Program-made: the position numbers and the translations under genes
The notes under the pieces: model-generated
The model's database searches: none
Seen by the model: the letters and a program-made list of their open reading frames with translations, nothing else
Told to the model about the DNA's origin: nothing
Shown: in pieces, positions 27,216-34,614 of the stretch
Numbering within the stretch: position 1 is the stretch's first letter
Layout: each line of letters opens with the position of its first letter
Assembly (NCBI RefSeq): GCF_016785185.1
Contig: NZ_JAEKDY010000002.1
Reading direction: 5' to 3' (one strand)
Source of the DNA: Heyndrickxia sporothermodurans
GTDB taxonomy: Bacteria > Bacillota > Bacilli > Bacillales > Bacillaceae_C
Length of the DNA: 64,000 nucleotides

Positions 27216-28176
27216 TTACCATTTCCCCCTTAACAATTTTCATAAAGACTTGCTCAAAGTCAATAATTGAACGATCTACCTTTTCAATGACGATATTTTT
27301 CTCTTTAAACATTTCAATGACTTTATAAAAATCATCGCTATGTTGAATGGTCACTGTCACGATTGATTGCCCGGAATCATTTGTGCCTTCTTGTACAATA
27401 AAGTGCTCCTTTATTTCTTCAAGAAATTGATGGGACAATGCAGTCCCCAGTGTAAAGGAGTATGCTTTTGTATCAAAAAGAGAAAGTAAGTTACTAACAC
27501 TATCATCAGTAACAATTCTCCCCTCGTTTATAATTACGACTCGTTCACATATTTCTTGAACGACAGGCATGTCATGTGAGCTTAATAAAATGGTTTTATT
27601 ATATTCTTTCGCTACTTCTTTTAGTAAATTTCTAATTTCATAGCTAATTTCCACATCTAGCCCTAGTGTTGGTTCATCTAGGAAAATAATCTCTGTATCA
27701 GCTAGGATCGCAATTGCAATTGACAGTTTTTGTTGCATTCCCCTCGATAACGAATTCACCAGTTCATTTGCCTTTTGTGTCAAATTTAGTCGTTCAAGTA
27801 GCTCATCGATTTTATTTGATATTTCCTTTTTCGACAATCCTCGATTTCCCGAGAAATATTCCATGTTTTCTCGCACCGTCATTCGCCAATATAGATTTCT
27901 ATTACCTTCTAGCACTGCCGAAATATGTCGAAGGGCTTTAAGTCTATGTTTCACCATATCGATTCCATTTATCGTTACCGTTCCTTCGTTTGGAAGCAAA
28001 AGACCGCACATCATTTTAATTGTCGTTGTTTTCCCCGCACCGTTCGGACCAAGCAAACCGACAACTTCCCCTTTTTTCACTTGTAGAGATATCCCTTTTA
28101 CTGCATCAATAATTTCATTGGATTTTCTTTTTTTATAACTCTTTTTTAATTGTTGAATATCAATTACATATTCCAT
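27193..28176 (-). CDS. ABC transporter ATP-binding protein (DrrA-like)
   Basis: This 327-residue ATPase has Walker A GPNGAGKT (43-50), the signature LSRGMQQK (near 142) and Walker B IIFLDEPTLGLD. A C-terminal extension of about 90 residues follows, as in DrrA-type exporters. I use the ATG at 28176, five nucleotides after AGGGGTG, not the GTG two codons earlier. It powers the permease encoded next to it. Confidence 0.92.
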   Translation of the reverse strand: MEYVIDIQQLKKSYKKRKSNEIIDAVKGISLQVKKGEVVGLLGPNGAGKTTTIKMMCGLLLPNEGTVTINGIDMVKHRLKALRHISAVLEGNRNLYWRMTVRENMEYFSGNRGLSKKEISNKIDELLERLNLTQKANELVNSLSRGMQQKLSIAIAILADTEIIFLDEPTLGLDVEISYEIRNLLKEVAKEYNKTILLSSHDMPVVQEICERVVIINEGRIVTDDSVSNLLSLFDTKAYSFTLGTALSHQFLEEIKEHFIVQEGTNDSGQSIVTVTIQHSDDFYKVIEMFKEKNIVIEKVDRSIIDFEQVFMKIVKGEMVNEVAVSV

Positions 28177-28264
28177 ACCCACACCCCTAATCGCAATATT
28201 CTGTATTTATAACACAATAATATCACCCATGGTTTTCCAACTCTAGAATAACTTTGTATTTAGC

Positions 28265-28303
28265 CAAAAAAATAAGCCCGATAAAATATCGGACTTATTT
28301 TAT
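28265..28303. terminator. terminator after the 49-residue ORF
   Basis: AATAAGCCCGATA/TATCGGACTTATT forms a 13-bp stem (one mismatch) with a 3-nt loop. On the minus strand TTTTTTT follows, directly after the small gene at 28309-28458. On the plus strand the tail is TTTTATAAT. Confidence 0.8.
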
Positions 28304-28308
28304 AATAA

Positions 28309-28458
28309 CTAATGATGTAGTTTCGGATATTTTGGGATGTTTTTTACGTCTTCCAGCACTTTGAAGATTTCTAGTCGGGATTTTGTTTTTGAAAGTTTTA
28401 CCCCAATTTCCGCAAAGTTAGTAATTACCTTCTTCAGTTTATCATGATCTCTTTTCAA
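28309..28458 (-). CDS. small protein of unknown function, 49 aa
   Basis: This frame of 49 codons starts at TTG with GAAGAGGTG seven nucleotides upstream and ends just before a strong terminator. The product begins MKRDHDKLKKVITNF and ends PKYPKLHH. It is Lys-rich and probably helical, with no signal or membrane segment. I do not recognise it. Ribosome-binding site, codon use and terminator together make it a credible gene. Confidence 0.6.
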   Translation of the reverse strand: MKRDHDKLKKVITNFAEIGVKLSKTKSRLEIFKVLEDVKNIPKYPKLHH

Positions 28459-28539
28459 GGAAGATCACCTCTTCGAATTTAACATCATATATTATTTTAC
28501 CCTAAACTATCAATGTTGTATATCAATTTCAAAAAATTT

Positions 28540-28830
28540 TAACATTTTGTTCGCCTTTTTAGACTGTTTTACTAATGCTGCTCCATAAAATAGTGCTACT
28601 AGTGTACTACCCGCAAATAGTCGCTGTTTAAACATAGGAAATGAAATAATAGGCTCTGAAACTCTTTTTTTATCAAGATGAAAATAAAAGATAGAATAAC
28701 AAAGCTGGCAAAGAGACTAATACGTTCTTGGAGGAAGGGACTTCTTTCGGAGTTTGTTAAAAATATCCAATGCCAACTAATATAATAGGCGCCGATAAGG
28801 GGGCCATAAATTGAAATGTTTCCTGCACTT
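28540..28830 (-). pseudogene. remnant of an MFS drug transporter (DHA2/EmrB-QacA type)
   Basis: Translated fragments on the minus strand include ISAGNISIYGPLIGAYYISW followed by HWIFLTN, which fits the motif C region (GPxxGG...WRWIF) of DHA2 transporters. Further on, in another frame, there is KRVSEPIISFPMFKQRLFAG followed by STLVALFYGAALV, typical of the region after helix 6. Frameshifts and missing ends show decay. It lies directly after yhbF and upstream of the small ORF. No other gene is visible in this stretch. Confidence 0.75.
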
Positions 28831-29533
28831 ATATTTCCCTACTTTCTTTTATGTCTGCCGTTTTATGTTGCTTGAAGTTTTCCTTATATTCGACTATCTC
28901 GATATTGCATCCGGGGCCAATTTCTATTTTATTTCCGCGAACGATTTTTGCATCAGTGTACTCTAAATAAATTATGTCTCCCTCAATCAATTCAGTTGTC
29001 ATTTTTCCAAAATGTTTGCTCAACCCGAGAAATGAAGGTTTTTTACGTATCGTAATTGATTCTCCGCCTATTTCATTTACTCTACTTTCTCCGTATTTCA
29101 TTCCAATGTTAATACTTCCCGCATTTAATAGTCCGCCAATTTGAAATCCACCATCTAATTGAAAGGTTTCTACTTCACAATTCCCGTTAACAGACAGACT
29201 TCCTTTGACCTCTACTGTTTCCCCATAAAGATTTCCATCAATTTCTCCATTGCCTCGAATTAAAATCTGATTTCCCGAGATATCACCATTGCTGTCCATC
29301 GTTCCATTGATTTTTACTACATTTGATTTCAGATTTTCTTTTATATCGACCGTTCCATAAATAATAAATGATTCGGCTTTTACGTTACCTAACAATTGGC
29401 TATTTCCATGCGTTTTGAATTCTTGACAGTCAATATCACCTGTTACTGTTCCATCGCCTTTTATTTTCACCTTTGCATAGTGACCACCGGAATAGCTTCC
29501 CGAACCAAATATATTTAAATTTCTTCGCTCCAT
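28829..29533 (-). CDS. yhbF: polymer-forming (bactofilin-like) protein YhbF
   Basis: This 234-residue protein is made of short repeats with glycine turns (GDGTVTGDIDC, GNGEIDGNLYGE, GSLSVNGNCE), as in the beta-helical bactofilin fold, followed by a C-terminal domain (LIEGDIIYLEYTDAKIVRGN). It resembles B. subtilis YhbF and its neighbour YhbE. Bactofilins polymerise without nucleotides; the function of the Bacillus proteins is not well known, though they have been linked to motility. It is the third gene of yhbD-yhbE-yhbF. Confidence 0.85.
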   Translation of the reverse strand: MERRNLNIFGSGSYSGGHYAKVKIKGDGTVTGDIDCQEFKTHGNSQLLGNVKAESFIIYGTVDIKENLKSNVVKINGTMDSNGDISGNQILIRGNGEIDGNLYGETVEVKGSLSVNGNCEVETFQLDGGFQIGGLLNAGSINIGMKYGESRVNEIGGESITIRKKPSFLGLSKHFGKMTTELIEGDIIYLEYTDAKIVRGNKIEIGPGCNIEIVEYKENFKQHKTADIKESREI

Positions 29534-29560
29534 TCTACTTTCCCCTCTTTCATAGTTGTA

Positions 29561-29671
29561 CTACAGCTTAATGCACTCTTTCACAGTTGAGCCTTTATCT
29601 ATAGAAGATTCTTCATAGTATTCAACTAAATCTATTTCACAATTGCTGCCAATCGTAACATTGTTACCTCA
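29561..29671 (-). pseudogene. severed 3' end of yhbE after an in-frame TGA
   Basis: After the TGA at 29669-29671 the same frame continues for 35 codons, GNNVTIGSNCEIDLVEYYEE and more, to a TAG at 29561-29563. The paralogue YhbF reads AKIVRGNKIEIGPGCNIEIV in the same place. The stop therefore replaces the arginine codon of VRGN, most simply by a CGA to TGA change. Nothing else in the tail is damaged, which suggests a recent mutation, read-through or a sequencing error. Confidence 0.8.
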
Positions 29672-30280
29672 AACGATTTTTGCTCGGACACCTTCCAAAT
29701 AGATATCATCGCCTTCAATAATGTCGGTTATCAAACGAGTGGGGAACAATGAACGTAAAAATTTAATGATTCCATACGGTTTTTGCCGAATTCTTATGGA
29801 CTGTCCACCAATTTCCTTTGCTTTACATTCACCATATAAAGCTATATCAATTTCTTCAGCATTCAAAAGACCGCCAATAGTAAAAATACCTTCAGTAACA
29901 AATTCCTCGGTTTCACAATCTCCGCCAATCAATGCTTTCCCATTTATTTTCACTTTATCGCCTTTCACTGTTCCACCGATAGAACAATGACCGGAAATCC
30001 TAAGTGATTCATGTGAAGTATTTCCGCCTAATGAAGCGTGTCCATCAACCGTAATATCTCTTGCAACAATATTGCCATTGATTTTCCCCTTGCCATTTAT
30101 TCGTACTTTCTCCGCTGTCACATTGCCATTTAAAGTTCCCATTCCATTGCAGTCATACATCTTGCATTCGATATCACCATCAATCGTACCTTTACCGTTT
30201 AAAACAACATCTTCAAATTGGCCACCATTTGATCTTCCAAAGCCATTAATCACTAAATCGTTTTTCCTATCCAACCCCAT
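29669..30280 (-). CDS. yhbE: polymer-forming (bactofilin-like) protein YhbE, truncated by TGA
   Basis: This is a 203-residue bactofilin-like protein with glycine-turn repeats (GKGTIDGDIEC, GMGTLNGNVTAE, GKGKINGNIVARD) and the end of the conserved domain (LITDIIEGDDIYLEGVRAKIV). It stops 35 codons early compared with its paralogue; see 29561-29671. The start is the ATG after GGAGG, 16 codons inside the longest frame. It lies 14 nt after yhbD and 135 nt before yhbF. If read-through does not occur, the protein lacks its C-terminal strand. Confidence 0.8.
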   Translation of the reverse strand: MGLDRKNDLVINGFGRSNGGQFEDVVLNGKGTIDGDIECKMYDCNGMGTLNGNVTAEKVRINGKGKINGNIVARDITVDGHASLGGNTSHESLRISGHCSIGGTVKGDKVKINGKALIGGDCETEEFVTEGIFTIGGLLNAEEIDIALYGECKAKEIGGQSIRIRQKPYGIIKFLRSLFPTRLITDIIEGDDIYLEGVRAKIV

Positions 30281-30294
30281 GGTCAATTCCTCCA

Positions 30295-30918
30295 TTATGT
30301 CCATTTTGATTTCAATTCTTCCAAGCAACTAGCTAACGAAAGCCGAACGACAACTTTTGTCCCCTTCTCAAAGAAAAGTTCGTCACTATTTGATGCAAGA
30401 AAACAAGTTGACATTCCTAATTTTCGAATAAAAATCAGCTCTGCTGTTTTGGAATCTACTTTCCGATAATGCTCCTGTAGTACATGCAGAACCATTTTTC
30501 CTTCTTCCAGATTAATGTCTCCGGACTGAAGCATCTTTTCAAGAATATAAATCGTTAATGTTTGTTCAAAGGAAAACTCTGTTAATTGACCGATATTTTC
30601 AATAAAAAAGTCTATAATAGGTTTTGATGAGATGCTTCTTTTTAATATTTCTTCCTTACTTAGACTTACATTCGTTAATTCAGGAGAAAATACATCAGCT
30701 AATTCGTCTAAAGATAAGTTTTCCTTCATTAATTGAATCTTTTCAATTCTTTCCAATATCTTTACCTTAGGGAAAAATGTCTCTTGTCCTGTAAAAGTTG
30801 ATTTTCGAATAAACCATTCTTCTGGTATTAAATTTTTTCGTTTCCATCTATACAATTGCCCATAGGAGATTCCTGTCAGGTCTAACAAGTCCTTTTTGGA
30901 TATTAAATCTTGACTCAT
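30295..30918 (-). CDS. yhbD: MerR-like regulator YhbD
   Basis: This 207-residue protein has an N-terminal MerR-like helix-turn-helix (KKDLLDLTGISYGQLYRWKR), a middle helical region and a C-terminal DUF-type domain with LGMSTCFLASNSDE. It resembles B. subtilis YhbD, first gene of yhbDEF. It probably regulates its own operon through the palindrome at 30951-30970. The ATG at 30918 is preceded by AAGGGGCG. Confidence 0.85.
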   Translation of the reverse strand: MSQDLISKKDLLDLTGISYGQLYRWKRKNLIPEEWFIRKSTFTGQETFFPKVKILERIEKIQLMKENLSLDELADVFSPELTNVSLSKEEILKRSISSKPIIDFFIENIGQLTEFSFEQTLTIYILEKMLQSGDINLEEGKMVLHVLQEHYRKVDSKTAELIFIRKLGMSTCFLASNSDELFFEKGTKVVVRLSLASCLEELKSKWT

Positions 30919-30944
30919 CACATAACGCCCCTTTCATGAAATTA

Positions 30945-30973
30945 ATGTAACATAACACTGTTACGTTATGCAA
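30945..30973 (-). promoter_or_regulatory. yhbDEF promoter with operator in the spacer
   Basis: The minus strand has TTGCAT (30968-30973), a 17-nt spacer and TTACAT (30945-30950). The inverted repeat CATAAC...GTTATG (30951-30970) fills the spacer. That is the operator position used by MerR-family proteins, and the first gene encodes one. The -10 is poor, as expected for a promoter that needs an activator. Confidence 0.5.
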
Positions 30974-31032
30974 ATGTTTTTTTAAAACAATGGCTGTTTT
31001 CGCAAACTTTGTTGCTATTGATAAGTATGCAG

Positions 31033-31161
31033 GTGATTTCCGCTCCAGGGTGCTCGCTTTCCGCGGGGCAGGCGGTGAGCCTCCTCAACGCTTCGCGTTT
31101 GCGGGGTCTCACCTGTCCCGCTGATCCCGCAGGAGTCTCGCACCCTTCCGCTCCAATCAAT
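31033..31161. repeat. long intergenic repeat, copy 1
   Basis: This GC-richer element of about 128 bp is bounded by TGATTTCCGCTCCA and TTCCGCTCCAATCAA. It contains the shared core CTTCGCG and CCCGCAGGAGTCTCG. Potential stems are GGGTGC (31048-31053) with GCACCC (31140-31145), GGTGAG (31074-31079) with CTCACC (31108-31113), and GCGGGGCA (31063-31070) with TGTCCCGC (31114-31121). The second copy at 42920-43046 has different bases in the same stems. A small minus-strand frame runs through it, but I do not regard it as a gene. The rest of the gap 30971-31375 holds only the short repeat and a terminator. Confidence 0.85.
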
Positions 31162-31236
31162 CTTTTTTAACGGAACTTCAAGTTAAAACAATTGAGAAAA
31201 GAAATTCAATAAATCGCTGTATTAACAAATATGAAA

Positions 31237-31266
31237 ACGCAGAGTGGATTGGAGCGAAAGGAATGG
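31237..31266. repeat. short repeat remnant, copy b
   Basis: GCAGAGTGGATTGGAGCG followed by AAAGGAATGG resembles 23116-23146 and the outer end of the long repeat 75 bp away. It is probably a leftover of the same family. Confidence 0.4.
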
Positions 31267-31323
31267 TCTATGTTCAAAAAACAACAAAATTTACACAAAG
31301 ATCCTTTAGAAAAGAGCCTAAAT

Positions 31324-31357
31324 AAAAAACAGCATGACATACATGTCACACTGTTTT
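31324..31357 (-). terminator. terminator of nitronate monooxygenase-like gene
   Basis: On the minus strand AACAG-TG-TGACAT pairs with ATGTCA-TG-CTGTT and is followed by TTTTTT, about 20 nt after the stop codon. Confidence 0.75.
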
Positions 31358-31375
31358 CTTAACATTGTTTTATTC

Positions 31376-32440
31376 CTATATGGTCCCCTTGATTCGATTA
31401 TATCCATCCACCAGTCCTTGGATTAACTCGCTTACTGTTTTATTTTTGCTTAATCTAGGGCTCTGTCCAGACCATAACGACATGAAGTTAGGATTGTTTT
31501 GTTCGCCCGCTGCTTTACGAATATCTTTTGTTAAAGAATTTTGAACGGGATAGCTCGGAATAACTCCTTCGTAAACACTCATCTCTTTAATAAAACGATT
31601 ATTGATTCCCCTGGCATTCTTACCTGAAAAAGCTGAAGTTAATACTACTTCCTCTTCAGTTGCTTTGAGGATGGCAGCTTTATGCAACTCGTGTGCACCA
31701 CTTTCTACACAAGTTAAAAAAGCCGTTCCCATTTGTACCCCTTGGGCTCCTAGACAGCGGGCAGCCATTATGCCCCTTTCATCCATTATTCCCCCTGCGG
31801 CAATGACAGGGATATTTACTTGGTCAACAATTTGAGGAATGAGAGATATTAATCCGATCATGCTACTTTCCGTTTTTCCAAGGAATGTTCCACGGTGTCC
31901 CCCCGCTTCGCTGCCTTGTGCGACAATTGCGTCCATTCCTGCTTTCTCTCCATATTGCGCTTCTTTAACTGTTGTTGCTGTTCCCATTAAAAAGATCTTT
32001 GCTTCTTTTAGCTGTTTCACAATTGGTTCCGCCGGTAATCCAAATGTAAAAGTACAGATTGGAATACCTTCTTCGCTGATGATCCTTACTTGCTCTTCGA
32101 ATACACTGTTATTACTTATTGTTGGCATTTCCATTGGAAGATTTAATTCTTCACGATACTTTTGTAAATGAGTATTCATTTTCAAAATTTCCACTTCTTC
32201 TACTGCATTTTTCTCTGGTACGAACAAATTAATCCCAAACGGATTAGATGTAAGTGACTTAACCTCTCGAATGATCTTCCTCGTTTGCTCTGCATTCAAG
32301 TAACCCGCTCCAATCATTCCAAGTCCCCCGGCATTTGAAACAGCAGCGACCAGTTCTGGTGTCGTGATCCCGCCAGCCATCGGCGCCTGTATGATTGGAT
32401 AGTCTATATGTAATGTTTCAATCCAGTTATTGTGAAACAT
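31376..32440 (-). CDS. nitronate monooxygenase/FabK-like FMN enzyme
   Basis: This 354-residue TIM-barrel flavoenzyme has the signatures IIQAPMAGGITTPELVAAVS, AGGLGMIGAG, QGSEAGGHRG and PVIAAGGIMDERGI. The family oxidises nitronates such as propionate-3-nitronate; FabK-type enoyl-ACP reductases look similar, so the exact reaction is open. Monocistronic, with its own terminator. The ATG at 32440 has GGGGAGG upstream; the frame could begin two codons earlier. Confidence 0.85.
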   Translation of the reverse strand: MFHNNWIETLHIDYPIIQAPMAGGITTPELVAAVSNAGGLGMIGAGYLNAEQTRKIIREVKSLTSNPFGINLFVPEKNAVEEVEILKMNTHLQKYREELNLPMEMPTISNNSVFEEQVRIISEEGIPICTFTFGLPAEPIVKQLKEAKIFLMGTATTVKEAQYGEKAGMDAIVAQGSEAGGHRGTFLGKTESSMIGLISLIPQIVDQVNIPVIAAGGIMDERGIMAARCLGAQGVQMGTAFLTCVESGAHELHKAAILKATEEEVVLTSAFSGKNARGINNRFIKEMSVYEGVIPSYPVQNSLTKDIRKAAGEQNNPNFMSLWSGQSPRLSKNKTVSELIQGLVDGYNRIKGTI

Positions 32441-32614
32441 TGTCACCCTCCCCTTTCACTTCTTCTAATTATTGTATCAATGTTGATATGAGAATTAAAA
32501 TAGTATCATTCGAGCCATTTCTCCATAATATTACTTATTTTTTTGAAAGGTTGTAATATTTATGTAAAATAAGATAGAATAATGGTAGATATTTTGCCCG
32601 ACGGAGGTTTATGC

Positions 32615-33274
32615 ATGGTCTACCAATCTCGTATTTTTCACTTATTTAAACCGAAGACTACTTTCTTTCAACTAGGTAAAGCAGAAGTCATTTATGGACT
32701 CAAAATGAGACTGTTTTTAATGATTTTATTTAGTACAGTTATTTTTACATTGGAAGGTTTATTGGGGATTGGATCCGCCTCCATCTCGAAAACTCTAACT
32801 CTTGATCCGAAAGGAATATTCGAATGGCATAAAGCACTTTTCGTCATGGGAAAAACACTTTCAGGAATTGTTTATTCCGTTTGTATATTGTACATCGCTC
32901 CACTTGTATTTAGTGTATTTGCAGATGTATCTTATCGAAAACTCGTAGTGATACAAGTATTTGTATTATTCATCCTCTTAATTGAACATATAACCTATTT
33001 CCCTCTTGTATTATGGCTTAACTTGGACTGGTATTCTTCTCCGCTTTCTTTCGGAGTAATCGGCCAATACATTACAACCATTCCATTTCTAATAGCATTA
33101 TTAGGCTGTCTATCAATCTTTAAGATTTGGGGAATATATATTCAATATAAAAGTTTATGCGCACTTTCTGAAAAAAATCGTATATCTTTGCTAATACTGG
33201 TGATTGTCGTCAACCTTATATTTTGGGGGATTACAGCATTATTTACCGATATCGATTTTTATCGTTTATTTTAA
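32615..33274 (+). CDS. Yip1-family membrane protein (YknW-like)
   Basis: This 219-residue protein has about five transmembrane segments and the arrangement of Yip1-domain proteins such as YknW. In B. subtilis YknW helps to assemble the YknXYZ exporter that protects against the SdpC toxin. The ATG at 32615 follows CGGAGG; the longest frame starts 11 codons earlier without a site. It is 18 nt upstream of a membrane-fusion-type gene, like yknW-yknX, but no ATPase or permease gene follows. Confidence 0.7.
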   Translation: MVYQSRIFHLFKPKTTFFQLGKAEVIYGLKMRLFLMILFSTVIFTLEGLLGIGSASISKTLTLDPKGIFEWHKALFVMGKTLSGIVYSVCILYIAPLVFSVFADVSYRKLVVIQVFVLFILLIEHITYFPLVLWLNLDWYSSPLSFGVIGQYITTIPFLIALLGCLSIFKIWGIYIQYKSLCALSEKNRISLLILVIVVNLIFWGITALFTDIDFYRLF

Positions 33275-33292
33275 AGTGGGGGGTGAATCGTG

Positions 33293-34519
33293 ATGAAAAA
33301 ATGGTCCTTTTTATTAATAGCATTTGCCCTACTATTTATAGCGGTGAATGTGTATTTAATAGAAAAAAAGAACAACAAAATTGATCGTTTACAGTATGTT
33401 TCAAAATGGGAAACTGTAAAACAAAGCCATTTAATTGAATCATTTTCAAGTGATGGAGTTGTCGCACCATCCGAAACACATTATTTCTATGTAGACAAAA
33501 AAGCCGGATTTAATCAGTTTTTAGTAAAAGAAGGTGACACAGTCGAGACAGGGACCCCTTTATTTGATTATTCCACTTTAAATATTGAGAAACAAAAAGA
33601 GTTACTAGATACAGAAATTGATCGAATCGAACAAGAAATTGATAGTATTGATTCCCATCTGCAAAATCTGTCCTCTTTACTTTCAGATGCCGAAAAGGAT
33701 GAAGCAACACAAGTGAAGACAGATAAAAAGGAGGAAGAATCAACTTCCATTCCTAAAACCGTATCATATTCAATTAAAATAGAGATTAATCAAAAAGAGC
33801 TAGAAAAGGAAAAACTTGAACATCAGCTAAAGCAATATGAAGAGCAAAAAGACAACTATGACAGTGAAGCTAAAAATTTAACGATTGTTAGTAACACTTC
33901 CGGAATTGTTAAAAATATTTCTTACAATTTAAAAAACCCTGTTGTTACAATTGTCTCAACATCACCGGTCATTCAAGGAACATTATCAGAGGAACAACTT
34001 TCCCAAGTGGAAAGCGGTATGAAAACAATCTCTACCTCCCCTTTATTTAAAGGGAAGATTACCGGTGTATTAGAGAAGATTTCCACTACACCTAAAAACA
34101 AACCAAAAGTAGAAGAAAAGTCACTCTACCCTTATGAAATATCGTTGGATGATTTCGAACAAAAATTACATGAAGGTTATCATGTAAACACCGAAGTGAT
34201 TACAAAGGAAATAAGTAATGCAATAGTCATTAATAAAGACAGTATGTTCATGCAAAATAAGAAATATTATATTTGGGTTTTAGATAAAGGATTAATAGAG
34301 AAGAAGCCGATTACGCTTGGTTTTCAAATAAACGACAAGCAGCAGGTTAATAGCGGAACACAAATCGGGGAACTTTATATTAGTGAACCTGATTCGATTA
34401 AACAATCTGGCAGATTCATCACTCCACTTGATTTAGGAGATATTGATAAAAAATCAATTAAACAAGTGAAGTGGAAATCCGCACTCAAATATGTGACAAT
34501 CGGGATCCTGCAAAAATAA
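33293..34519 (+). CDS. HlyD/RND-type membrane fusion protein (YknX-like)
   Basis: This 408-residue protein has an N-terminal membrane anchor (about 5-22), a first biotinyl-lipoyl-like half (about 55-90), a long coiled coil (about 93-200) and a second half from about 205 (LTIVSNTSGIVKNI), with C-terminal beta-barrel domains. Such proteins link an ABC exporter to the cell envelope. GTGGGGGGTG precedes the start. Its expected partners, an ATPase and a MacB-type permease, are absent; a strong terminator follows at once. Confidence 0.8.
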   Translation: MKKWSFLLIAFALLFIAVNVYLIEKKNNKIDRLQYVSKWETVKQSHLIESFSSDGVVAPSETHYFYVDKKAGFNQFLVKEGDTVETGTPLFDYSTLNIEKQKELLDTEIDRIEQEIDSIDSHLQNLSSLLSDAEKDEATQVKTDKKEEESTSIPKTVSYSIKIEINQKELEKEKLEHQLKQYEEQKDNYDSEAKNLTIVSNTSGIVKNISYNLKNPVVTIVSTSPVIQGTLSEEQLSQVESGMKTISTSPLFKGKITGVLEKISTTPKNKPKVEEKSLYPYEISLDDFEQKLHEGYHVNTEVITKEISNAIVINKDSMFMQNKKYYIWVLDKGLIEKKPITLGFQINDKQQVNSGTQIGELYISEPDSIKQSGRFITPLDLGDIDKKSIKQVKWKSALKYVTIGILQK

Positions 34520-34523
34520 GAAG

Positions 34524-34551
34524 AAAAAGTGCCACCAAAGGCACTTTTTTT
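34524..34551 (+). terminator. terminator of the Yip1/HlyD pair
   Basis: AAAAGTGCC, loop ACCAAA, GGCACTTTT and a T-run lie 5 nt after the stop codon. Confidence 0.9.
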
Positions 34552-34614
34552 CATATGAAGAATATTTTTTCGTCAATCTCAAAACCTAAAGTATTAATAG
34601 GTTGAGGTGAGTTT

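Noticed and set aside
30966..31160. 64-codon minus-strand frame
   Set aside because: It is composed of the long repeat, has no ribosome-binding site and is not kept in the second copy.
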